Positions 1 through 5,337 of a stretch of 7,092 nt of DNA are shown here, piece by piece; the stretch's first letter is position 1, and every line of letters begins with the position of its first letter. The notes beneath the pieces were generated by a model that saw nothing but the letters and a program-made list of their open reading frames with translations, had not been told where the DNA came from and searched no databases. A program made the position numbers and the translations under genes. The stretch is from Methylomonas sp. Lineage in GTDB: Bacteria > Pseudomonadota > Gammaproteobacteria > Methylococcales > Methylomonadaceae. The DNA lies in the NCBI GenBank assembly GCA_028688235.1, contig JAQTYP010000176.1:1-7092 (forward strand). The letters run 5' to 3'.

Positions 1-1
1 C

Positions 2-259
2 GATAGCTGGTTTGTTACACGTTTACAAATCCTGCAAGGTCTTGGCTCAGTCTTATTTCGTAAGTTATCAACCACTCCACAATACAGCTTCCAGCGCTCC
101 CGGGTTTTGAGCCCGATTACGTTTTGGCACGCGCGCAGGGACAGTTTCGACAGCGAATCTTATTACTGGGATTATCCCTCGTCACCGTACCTAAGACGTT
201 CTTTTGAATTTATCCAGTTACCACAACGTCAACCGCGAACAACTTGCGCAAGATATTAA
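2..259 (+). CDS. Possible 3' end of an upstream gene (partial, unrecognised)
   Basis: One frame stays open from the left window edge to a TAA at 257-259, about 85 codons, with no start visible inside the window. The translation is rich in Arg, Ser and aromatic residues near its end (it includes the run FWHARRDSFDSESYYWDYP) and matches no family I recognise. If real, it would overlap the first 56 bases of the desaturase reading frame when that gene is started at its TTG. An open run of this length can arise by chance at this base composition, so this is only a candidate. The alternative is that bases 1-203 are simply the upstream leader of the desaturase. Confidence 0.18.
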   Translation, partial: DSWFVTRLQILQGLGSVLFRKLSTTPQYSFQRSRVLSPITFWHARRDSFDSESYYWDYPSSPYLRRSFEFIQLPQRQPRTTCARY

Positions 260-1343
260 ACAACTTTACCGGCAAGCCCAGGCCGATTTGGGTCCGGAAG
301 ATTTCCGCCATATGAAGCGGATGGAACGCTGGGGCCAGGTTTGTTCGTTGCTCGGCTATGCCACGGCCTGGATTGCACCGAATCCCGTGTCGGCACTACT
401 GATCAGCCAAGGCAGTTTTGCCCGCTGGACCCAGGTGGCTCACCCGATCCAGCATCGCGGCTACGACAGAATCAAACACGCCGAGCCTCGCTACAAAAGC
501 AAAGGTTTTGCCCAGGGTTGGCGCCGGTTTCTGGATTGGCCGGACTGGATGACGCCGGCCGGCTGGCACCACGAACACGACGTCCTGCACCATTACCGTT
601 TGGGCGAGTCCGCCGACCCCAATAACGCCCAGCACAACATGGAATGGCTGCGCCAATCCGGTTTGCCGATGTGGCTGCGTTACGTGATTGTCGGGTTGTT
701 TTCGGGGATTTGGAAACTGAGCTACTACACGCCGCGCACCCATAAAGAATTGCGCCTGGAACAGGCCCGCCACCAGCACCAACCCGCACCAAAGATGACG
801 CGCATCGGCGCCTGGAGCCTGTTCACTCCGCAAGGGAGGGGCTTGTGGCTGCAGAGTATCCTGCCCTATGCGGCGTTCCGCTTTGTGCTGTTGCCGGCTT
901 TGTTTCTGCCGTTCGGTACCGTTGCGGCCACCAGCGTACTGCTGAATTCGGTTCTGGCGGAAGTTTTCACCAACATGCATTCCTTTCTGGTGATGATTCC
1001 CAACCACGCCGGCGACGACGTGATGGGCTTCGACGAAAAAGCGCATAGCAAGGGCGAGTTCTATCTGCGGCAAATCCTGGGTTCGGTCAATTACCCGACC
1101 GGCTCCAACGCCAACGACTTTTTATACGGCTGGCTGAATTATCAGATCGAGCATCACTTGTGGCCGGATTTGCCGTTAAGCCAATACCAAAAGCTGCAAC
1201 CGCAGGTCAAAGCCTTATGCGAACGCCACAGCATTCCTTATTGCCAGGATTCGGTATTCAAACGCTTGCGGAAGGCGGTGGATATTATGGTCGGCAAAAC
1301 CTCGATGCTAAAGCCGGCCATGGCTCAAGACTGTCCGGTTTAA
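204..1343 (+). CDS. Membrane fatty acid desaturase (acyl-lipid / front-end type)
   Basis: A 379-residue integral-membrane di-iron desaturase, which would introduce a double bond into fatty acyl chains using O2 and an electron donor. Three histidine clusters are visible: H80-PIQ-H84, H122-H123-E-H125 with H129-H130, and Q314-I-E-H317-H318. The last has Gln in place of the first His, as in front-end and related desaturases (QIEHHLWP). H259 and H268 in the MHSFLVMIPNH stretch are further candidate metal ligands. Hydrophobic segments lie near residues 46-70, 157-172 and 216-255. The frame opens at a TTG (204) without a clear Shine-Dalgarno. The next in-frame starts are TTG 288 and ATG 312 (Met37). 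I keep the TTG because residues 10-36 look like the acidic N-terminal helix expected in this family. An in-frame TAA at 192 rules out a longer form. Substrate and double-bond position cannot be read from the sequence. The family call is firm; the start is not. Confidence 0.9.
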   Translation: MNLSSYHNVNREQLAQDIKQLYRQAQADLGPEDFRHMKRMERWGQVCSLLGYATAWIAPNPVSALLISQGSFARWTQVAHPIQHRGYDRIKHAEPRYKSKGFAQGWRRFLDWPDWMTPAGWHHEHDVLHHYRLGESADPNNAQHNMEWLRQSGLPMWLRYVIVGLFSGIWKLSYYTPRTHKELRLEQARHQHQPAPKMTRIGAWSLFTPQGRGLWLQSILPYAAFRFVLLPALFLPFGTVAATSVLLNSVLAEVFTNMHSFLVMIPNHAGDDVMGFDEKAHSKGEFYLRQILGSVNYPTGSNANDFLYGWLNYQIEHHLWPDLPLSQYQKLQPQVKALCERHSIPYCQDSVFKRLRKAVDIMVGKTSMLKPAMAQDCPV

Positions 1344-1354
1344 ACTGTAATCAA

Positions 1355-1379
1355 GCCTCCGCCGCTATCATGCGGAGGC
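1355..1379 (+). terminator. Stem-loop just after the desaturase, probable terminator
   Basis: Twelve bases after the desaturase stop lies a perfect 8-bp stem, GCCTCCGC with GCGGAGGC, around a 9-base loop. It is GC-rich and correctly placed for transcription termination. The downstream T-run is poor (TTCATTTT after about ten bases), so it may be a weak intrinsic terminator or an mRNA 3'-end stabiliser rather than a classical terminator. Confidence 0.5.
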
Positions 1380-1601
1380 CTAACACTTCATTTTCGCGCC
1401 GGATTCGGTCGTGCCGGTTTTGCCACGGCGGTACATCGCTAATCAACCATTTCGAGTCTATAGCCATTACCGTCATGTCAGCTTTGGACATCGACGGGAA
1501 TCAAATTAGAAGTTTTAATCTTAGCGAGGTCGAAATTGCGATGGATGGCGTTGCACCTCGATTTAATCTCGATAGCAACGACCGCTCCGGCTAATAAAGC
1601 A

Positions 1602-1629
1602 GACATTTCCTGAATTTCAATAAAATGTC
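1602..1629. repeat. 7-bp-stem inverted repeat abutting the large palindrome
   Basis: GACATTT at 1602-1608 is repeated inverted as AAATGTC at 1623-1629 around a 14-base AT-rich spacer. It ends one base before the 42-bp palindrome begins, so the two may form part of one element. Its function is unknown. Confidence 0.4.
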
Positions 1630-1630
1630 G

Positions 1631-1672
1631 CATATGGGTCGCTATGGATAGCTATCCATAGCGACCCATATG
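1631..1672. repeat. Perfect 42-bp palindrome
   Basis: The 21 bases from 1631 are the exact reverse complement of the 21 bases ending at 1672, with no mismatch and no central spacer. The outer ends read CATATG and the centre reads TATAGCTATA-like sequence around AGCT at 1650-1653. In RNA either strand could fold into a stem of about 19 bp with a four-base loop; in DNA it could extrude as a cruciform. No T-run follows on either side, so it does not look like an intrinsic terminator. It could be a small palindromic repeat element, an operator-like site, or a processing or mRNA-stability structure. Confidence 0.9.
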
Positions 1673-1694
1673 TATAGTGCCCAACTATGTATAG
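1669..1694. repeat. Direct repeat of TATGTATAG, 17-bp period
   Basis: TATGTATAG occurs at 1669-1677 and again at 1686-1694. The first copy overlaps the right end of the 42-bp palindrome; the second overlaps the left arm of the next inverted repeat. The 17-bp offset is not a whole number of helical turns, so a tandem protein-binding site is possible but not specially favoured. Confidence 0.45.
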
Positions 1695-1772
1695 CCGTGA
1701 ATTGCTATCGGTGGCAAAACTTGGTTTCTCTGACATGTGAGCCAACCATCGGTTAATAAGCTTTACATAGTT
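1683..1772. repeat. 90-bp imperfect inverted repeat, MITE-like
   Basis: AACTATGTATAGC at 1683-1695 matches the reverse complement of 1760-1772 at 12 of 13 positions. A second pairing, GGCAAAACT (1713-1721) with AGTTTTGCC (1769-1777), competes with it. The ends resemble the termini of a small non-autonomous element, but no flanking target duplication is obvious and no transposase is encoded. The repeat geometry is certain; calling it a MITE is speculation. Confidence 0.4.
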
Positions 1773-1790
1773 TTGCCGGGGTTGTGAGGT

Positions 1791-1804
1791 GCGAATTTAT
1801 TCGC
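1791..1804. repeat. Short palindrome GCGAAT-TT-ATTCGC
   Basis: A 6-bp stem with a 2-base spacer. Its core resembles the GCGAAT/ATTCGC cores of gammaproteobacterial repetitive extragenic palindromes, although a single copy in this window cannot show that it is dispersed. Confidence 0.35.
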
Positions 1805-1935
1805 TCCAGACGGTTCAATGAACATTTACCCGACGCCACATATCAAGATGACTGATTGATAGCCAAGTGACACTCAGCAACTGTTGATTTCATGATTCGC
1901 TTGCTTGAATGTCGCCATGCATTCCGGTTTATAGG

Positions 1936-1953
1936 TAGTGCCTGAAAGGAAAC
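1936..1953 (+). repeat. Left terminal inverted repeat of the insertion sequence
   Basis: Eighteen bases, TAGTGCCTGAAAGGAAAC, matching the right end inverted at 17 of 18 positions; only position 8 differs (T against A). Confidence 0.88.
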
Positions 1954-2125
1954 TCGATTTTTTCATAAACTTGCCGACGCCCCTGTTCGAAATGACGACC
2001 GTTTTTCGGTGGGGCAAGCGATTTTCTCTTGCTGTTGCCAAGAAATGGCCAAATTTGCTAATTTTTGACGGTTTTTGGGCGCAATTTCCCCGCATTTCCG
2101 CCTGTTCTTTCACGTTTCTGCTGAG

Positions 2126-3622
2126 CTAGGCCGCTTTTTTGTACGGTCCTCGTCGTCGATCGGCCTCTTGTTGTTCTTGCTCGCGTAAGACGGCGCCCAG
2201 ACGCTGAATGTTGCGTGCCACGACAGCCAGCGCCACGTAGCGCTTGAAGCCGTCTATGCCATGATCCGGGCATTTATCAAGACCATGAACACCCAACGCA
2301 TTGATCGCCGATTCAACTGCCGAGTGTTGACGCCGTAGGCGGACAAATTCCGGGTCGGATTCGCGGGCCTTGTCGGCTTCGGACAGTCGACCTTTTTTTG
2401 GGAGCACAACGGTGTCCAGGCACTGTTTGAGCTCGATCTGATTCGCCGGACTGTGAAAGCCCTTGTCGAAGCTCATGGCCTTTACTGCGGGAAAGCGGGT
2501 TTGGGTTTGTTCGACCAAGGACACGGCGATTTTATCGTCCGTGGTTTTTTCCATGACCTGATGATGCAGGATGAAGCGGTGTTGATCTTCGACGATCGCT
2601 ACCCGCAAGCCCAATTCGACCGGTACGCCGGCTTTGCCTTTGCTGATCCATTCGGTGTGCGGCTGAAAAATGGAAAACACTTTTTCGCCATGCGGAATGG
2701 TTTCGCCTTGCAGTACGCGTCGGCGAATCTGGTCGATTTGCCGCTCGGCATGCGCCAGATAGCTGTCGAGATTGACCAGCATCGCCGCCGGGATGCCATG
2801 CTCTTGGTTCAGGCACTGCCGGGTTGCCTGAGTGCGTTGCACATAGATTTCGGCTTGGTCGAGGTAGGTCTGATACGCGGCTTCGATCTCGGCTTGCTTG
2901 GCCTGCCGCTTGGCTTCGTCTTGCGAGGTGGAGTGTTTGAGCTTTTAATCAGGCGATAGCTTTTCTTGAAGCTGCGCAAGTGATAGGCGCTTTGGCGCCA
3001 TTCGGTCAAATCCAGTGCGTCGCAGAGCGTCGCACAGGTCTGAATGGCTTTGCGAATCGCATCCCACAGCAAGTTGGTGTCGGTGGGAAAATGCACGTGG
3101 GTTTTGACGACAGAGGAATCAGCGCGGGCTTTCAGCGGTTCTTCGGTGTTTTTTTTTTAACAGCGAGTGCCCGGCGTTAACCACTTCCTGATTGATGCGA
3201 TCCAGGAGCTCGGGTGTAAACAAGGCGACGTTGTCGCGAATCGTCTGCAACTCGTACGCCTGTTCGTCCAGCCAGTCGCTATGGCCCAGCATTTGCCGAA
3301 TCGTCTTGTGTTGGTTGGCCAGCTCTTGAATTCGGTCGTAATCGGCATTGAGGCTTAAGCGCAGCACACCCAACACCAGTATTTTCCACTGCTCCATGCC
3401 TGGCCGTCCGGTTTGGCTGCTCGCCTTGCCTTTCCCGTCCGCTCGTGCGGGTATGACTTCTTCCAGAATGGCAAATACCCGCTGACGCAAGTCGATCTCG
3501 GTATAAATGTATTGCAACCCACGCAGTAATTGGGGGATGTCATCGCGGGATTTGGGATCGAGGACGATGGCGGCAATATCGGTTTCACCGAATTTGAGTT
3601 GTGGCTGAATGACGGTACGCAT
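2126..3622 (-). pseudogene. ISNCY-like DDE transposase with two compensating frameshifts
   Basis: The transposase catalyses insertion-sequence movement. It begins at ATG 3622 and ends at TAG 2126, but the reading needs two frame changes. The N-terminal part stops at TGA 3119. The middle part, containing HFPTDTNLLWDAIRK, is in another frame. The C-terminal part is open only from 2944 and returns to the original frame. Reading A9 instead of A10 at 3149-3158, and A5 instead of A4 at 2943-2946, gives one continuous 498-residue protein of normal family length. In that reconstruction the likely catalytic triad is D168 (ARADSS), D386 (SFDKGFH) and E437 (HSAVESA), all retained. The N-terminal block SRDDIPQLLRGLQYIY and the C-terminal block CPDHGIDGFKRYVALAVVAR are typical of the family. 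No strong Shine-Dalgarno precedes the ATG. It is either a recently inactivated gene, a slippage-expressed gene, or a sequence with homopolymer errors. Confidence 0.85.
3149..3158 (-). other. A10 run at the first transposase frameshift
   Basis: The coding strand reads CTGTT followed by ten A residues and CACC. Translated directly, it reaches a stop 21 bases past the run. One A fewer restores the family-like reading LLKKNTEEPLKARADSS. A-runs of nine or more are known substrates for RNA polymerase slippage, a route some insertion sequences use to express their transposase. Confidence 0.7.
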
Positions 3623-3666
3623 ACAATTTCGGCGAACGAAGATTTAGGTTTTTGGGCGTTTACAGG

Positions 3667-3697
3667 CCGATTTTCGCCCGAAATAGGGCAAAACCGG
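3667..3697 (-). other. Stem-loop in the transposase leader
   Basis: Outer arms CCG-A-TTTT and AAAA-C-CGG enclose an inner GCCC/GGGC pairing with a 6-base loop. The stem has about eleven pairs, one mismatch and one bulged base. It lies between the predicted promoter and the ATG at 3622. Structures in this position in other insertion sequences (IS10 and IS50 are known cases) block translation from read-through transcripts of neighbouring genes; that role here is inference. Confidence 0.4.
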
Positions 3698-3730
3698 TGT
3701 CTGGACAACACATCTTCGTGCTGCGAAATA

Positions 3731-3760
3731 ATTATAACATGTTGATATATGTGGAGTTAA
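3731..3760 (-). promoter_or_regulatory. Predicted sigma-70-type promoter of the transposase
   Basis: On the minus strand a perfect -10 box TATAAT (3736 to 3731) sits 18 bp from TTAACT (3760 to 3755), which matches the -35 consensus at 4 of 6 positions. It points at the transposase about 110 bases downstream and lies just inside the right terminal repeat, as expected for an insertion-sequence promoter. Confidence 0.5.
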
Positions 3761-3763
3761 TTG

Positions 3764-3781
3764 GTTTCCTTTCTGGCACTA
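3764..3781 (-). repeat. Right terminal inverted repeat of the insertion sequence
   Basis: Read inward on the minus strand it is TAGTGCCAGAAAGGAAAC, the partner of the left repeat at 1936-1953 with one mismatch. Confidence 0.88.
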
Positions 3782-4043
3782 TTTACTCCTGAACACTTAG
3801 GTTTATTACTGATAACCGTAAAACCCGGCCAAGTTTTCCTCATCGGCCTTGGGAGTCGCTGGTTACATTGGAAATTCTGGTCGATTTTTGCGTTGGATCA
3901 ACGAAAACTTGGCTACCGAGAACATTGTTCGTTGCTGGGCTATGCAAAGTTTAGACTCCAATTTTCATGACAATGAGATATCAAGTAGGCGACCACCTTA
4001 AATTCAAGCTTAAGTTTTACAGGATCGTGTCGGATCACCGCAT
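3782..4043. other. Region without a recognisable gene, right flank of the insertion sequence
   Basis: About 260 bp with only short open frames. A plus-strand frame at 3822-4001 has about 59 sense codons but no start upstream. Another, ending at 3970, begins inside the insertion-sequence terminal repeat, so it cannot be an ancestral gene. Bases 3925-3945 match bases 341-361 of the desaturase gene at 20 of 21 positions, without extended similarity on either side. I see no RNA gene. Confidence 0.5.
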
Positions 4044-4055
4044 TTATCGATGCGG
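4038..4055 (-). terminator. Stem-loop overlapping the dehydrogenase stop codon
   Basis: CCGCAT and ATGCGG pair around the loop CGATAA (read on the minus strand), so the TAA stop lies partly in the loop. The stem has 6 bp and no T-run follows, so it is at best a weak terminator or an mRNA 3'-end structure. Confidence 0.3.
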
Positions 4056-5009
4056 ATGCAACAGGATTTTTCTGACACCCGCTTGAGCTGCCTGGTGGAA
4101 TGCATTGATGCCATCCTGTAATGAATAGCGGCCATCGATCAAATCAGTCACGGGTATGGCGTGCTGTTTCAAAACCGTCAGGGCATCGGCAAATGGCCCA
4201 CAGCGTGAACCGATGACATTCAACTCATGCACTACGATTTTGCTTAAATCAATGGGTTCTAAAGCTGAAAAGGTACTTTTCAAGATCAGCCTGCCACGCG
4301 CCGAGAGTATTCTTAACGCTTGCTTGAAACCATTGGCATTCCCGGTAGCATCGACCACGCAGTGATACTGGTCATCCTTAACTTCATCAATCATTGCCGT
4401 CTCCAGTTGCCATTGTTTTGGCAAGACCAATGAAGCTTGCGACCGTCCCAAGACATCGACAGCATAGCCATGAATGCTGAGCGCTTTAGCGATTAACAAA
4501 CCCAAGCGTCCTGGGCCCAACACGGCTACTTTATCGACAGACAGTTTTTCCAATTGTTTGAGCACACGTATCGCGGCGGCCAAGGGTTCGGTGAACACGG
4601 CGGCATCATCGTCAATTTCATCGGGGACCGCATAAAGATTATCGATAGGCAAGGTAAAGTAATCGGCAAACACACCGTCTTTGCCGCGAATGCCCAGCAC
4701 TTTTCGATGTTGACAGTGTTCGGGCTCCGATTGGTAGCAAGCATCACAGCCGCCACAGCCGATATTGATCGAGCCAACTACTCGGCGATTCAGCCAATGA
4801 CGATGCTCATCATGACCGACAGCCTCGACGACACCGACAAACTCATGACCCAGAATGCCGGAAAACCCCGCATAGCCTTTGACTAACTCCAAATCGGTCG
4901 AGCAAATGCCCGCCACGCTCAGGCGTATTAAAGCTTCATTCTCGCTTGGTTCCGGCCTGAGGAAATCGGATCGATAGAACAACCCGCAATTTAGAGAGAG
5001 TGCTTGCAT
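4044..5009 (-). CDS. Zinc-dependent medium-chain alcohol dehydrogenase-like oxidoreductase
   Basis: A 321-residue member of the medium-chain dehydrogenase/reductase superfamily (Tdh/alcohol dehydrogenase type), a cytoplasmic enzyme oxidising an alcohol or reducing a carbonyl with NAD(P). With Met1 at 5009, the catalytic zinc ligands are C36 (GICSTD) and H55-E56 (GHEFVG), with E141 (TEPLAAA) in the alternative ligand position. The structural zinc cluster is C85, C88, C91 and C99 with the canonical CxxCxxCx7C spacing. The Rossmann motif GPGRLG is at 165-170. At the end of the second Rossmann strand it has GRS rather than the Asp typical of NAD users, which hints at NADP(H). The frame stays open up to 5138, but those 43 extra residues are not family-like and overlap the upstream acetyltransferase remnant, so I start at 5009. 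The ribosome-binding site there is weak (CAGGT). The substrate is unknown. Confidence 0.85.
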   Translation of the reverse strand: MQALSLNCGLFYRSDFLRPEPSENEALIRLSVAGICSTDLELVKGYAGFSGILGHEFVGVVEAVGHDEHRHWLNRRVVGSINIGCGGCDACYQSEPEHCQHRKVLGIRGKDGVFADYFTLPIDNLYAVPDEIDDDAAVFTEPLAAAIRVLKQLEKLSVDKVAVLGPGRLGLLIAKALSIHGYAVDVLGRSQASLVLPKQWQLETAMIDEVKDDQYHCVVDATGNANGFKQALRILSARGRLILKSTFSALEPIDLSKIVVHELNVIGSRCGPFADALTVLKQHAIPVTDLIDGRYSLQDGINAFHQAAQAGVRKILLHPHR

Positions 5010-5088
5010 GGTTTTACCTGCGATTTTGAATAGCCCCGACAATGGCGTAAGTAACAGAGTCTCAGTAATTACAAGCCTTTCGCCGATA

Positions 5089-5105
5089 GCTCCTTGACCA
5101 GGAGC
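5089..5105 (-). terminator. Stem-loop after the acetyltransferase remnant
   Basis: GCTCCT and AGGAGC pair around a 5-base loop, two bases after the TAA at 5107-5109 on the minus strand. No T-run follows. It could end the rtcB transcript weakly or be an mRNA structure upstream of the dehydrogenase. Confidence 0.3.
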
Positions 5106-5106
5106 G

Positions 5107-5337
5107 TTAACGATAACGTATCCACCTTTGGTATCCAAAGCGCTGAGTTAACCGGGAATGGTGTATTTCACCCGTCAATCGATAACCTCGGCGCTGATAA
5201 AACGCCATCAAATTCGTGCCGTGAGCCAATCCGATGGCCTTATGTCCAGCATCGCGGCGGCCCATCTTGGTGTATTTACGGTGGCAAACCATTGCGTGTA
5301 ACTCCAACCGCTGGTGCAGATGTAGAACCGGGATACC
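5107..5337 (-). pseudogene. GNAT acetyltransferase C-terminal remnant behind rtcB
   Basis: Directly after the rtcB TGA, the same frame stays open for 76 codons to a TAA at 5107-5109. Its second half reads KAIGLAHGTNLMAFYQRRGY followed by RLTGE, which fits the C-terminal part of GNAT N-acetyltransferases (an Asn, then Phe-Tyr, then Gly-Tyr, then Gly-Glu). The acetyl-CoA-binding loop (Q/RxxGxG/A) and the whole N-terminal half of a normal domain of about 150 residues are missing, because the upstream DNA is rtcB. Internal starts exist (TTG 5307, ATG 5292) but without a convincing Shine-Dalgarno. The simplest reading is a truncated acetyltransferase gene left by rearrangement. A short expressed protein, or a read-through tail on RtcB, is possible but unsupported. 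Confidence 0.45.

Larger units (their letters stand above)
1380..1935. other. Gene-poor, palindrome-rich intergenic region
   Basis: About 550 bp between the desaturase terminator and the insertion sequence has no gene I can support. A 39-codon frame at 1475-1594 (+), beginning MSALDIDGNQIRSFNL, has no Shine-Dalgarno and no recognisable family. The region instead holds consecutive inverted repeats: arms 1602-1608/1623-1629, a 42-bp palindrome at 1631-1672, arms 1683-1695/1760-1772, and a short palindrome at 1791-1804. This is the texture of repeat elements or of decayed mobile DNA. Confidence 0.6.
1936..3781 (-). mobile_element. Insertion sequence, ISNCY-like, 1846 bp
   Basis: The ends are defined by terminal inverted repeats: TAGTGCCTGAAAGGAAAC at the left (1936-1953) and TAGTGCCAGAAAGGAAAC read inward from the right (3781 to 3764), identical at 17 of 18 positions. 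Between them lies a single transposase gene read leftward, with its own promoter beside the right repeat and a stem-loop in the leader. The left end carries about 170 bp of non-coding DNA after the transposase stop. The flanks (TTTATAGG before, TTTACTCC after) share only four bases, so no clean target duplication is seen; it may have decayed or be very short. Assignment to the ISNCY (not classified yet) group rests on transposase motifs recalled from that family. Confidence 0.88.

Noticed and set aside
101..115. CGGG/CCCG hairpin upstream of the desaturase as a terminator
   Set aside because: Only a 4-bp stem plus one wobble pair with no T-run; too weak to call.
396..1073. 225-residue open frame on the minus strand inside the desaturase
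   Set aside because: It is antisense to a strongly supported gene carrying all three histidine boxes, and its His/Gln/Val-rich translation resembles no family; it is a shadow of the GC-rich coding frame.
1160..1594. 144-residue plus-strand frame overlapping the desaturase 3' end
   Set aside because: The first 60 codons are the out-of-frame desaturase sequence and the frame runs through the desaturase terminator; the remaining codons show no family and no ribosome-binding site.
1602..1804. CRISPR array or integron attC cluster
   Set aside because: The repeats are inverted, unequal and not regularly spaced; there are no spacers of constant length, no cas genes, no integrase and no recognisable attC core sites.
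2453..2959. 168-residue open frame on the plus strand inside the insertion sequence, possible passenger gene
   Set aside because: It is the exact antisense of the transposase C-terminal half, which has clear family motifs. No independent start signal or family similarity.
3119..3158. Programmed -1 ribosomal frameshift at the A-run
   Set aside because: The -1 frame after the run hits TGA almost at once; only one A fewer (or two more) yields the family-like frame, so a classical -1 slippery site does not explain it.
1985..3700. Alternative insertion-sequence ends near 1985 and 3690
   Set aside because: Only patchy similarity was found there, whereas 1936-1953 and 3764-3781 match at 17 of 18 bases and also bring the transposase promoter inside the element.
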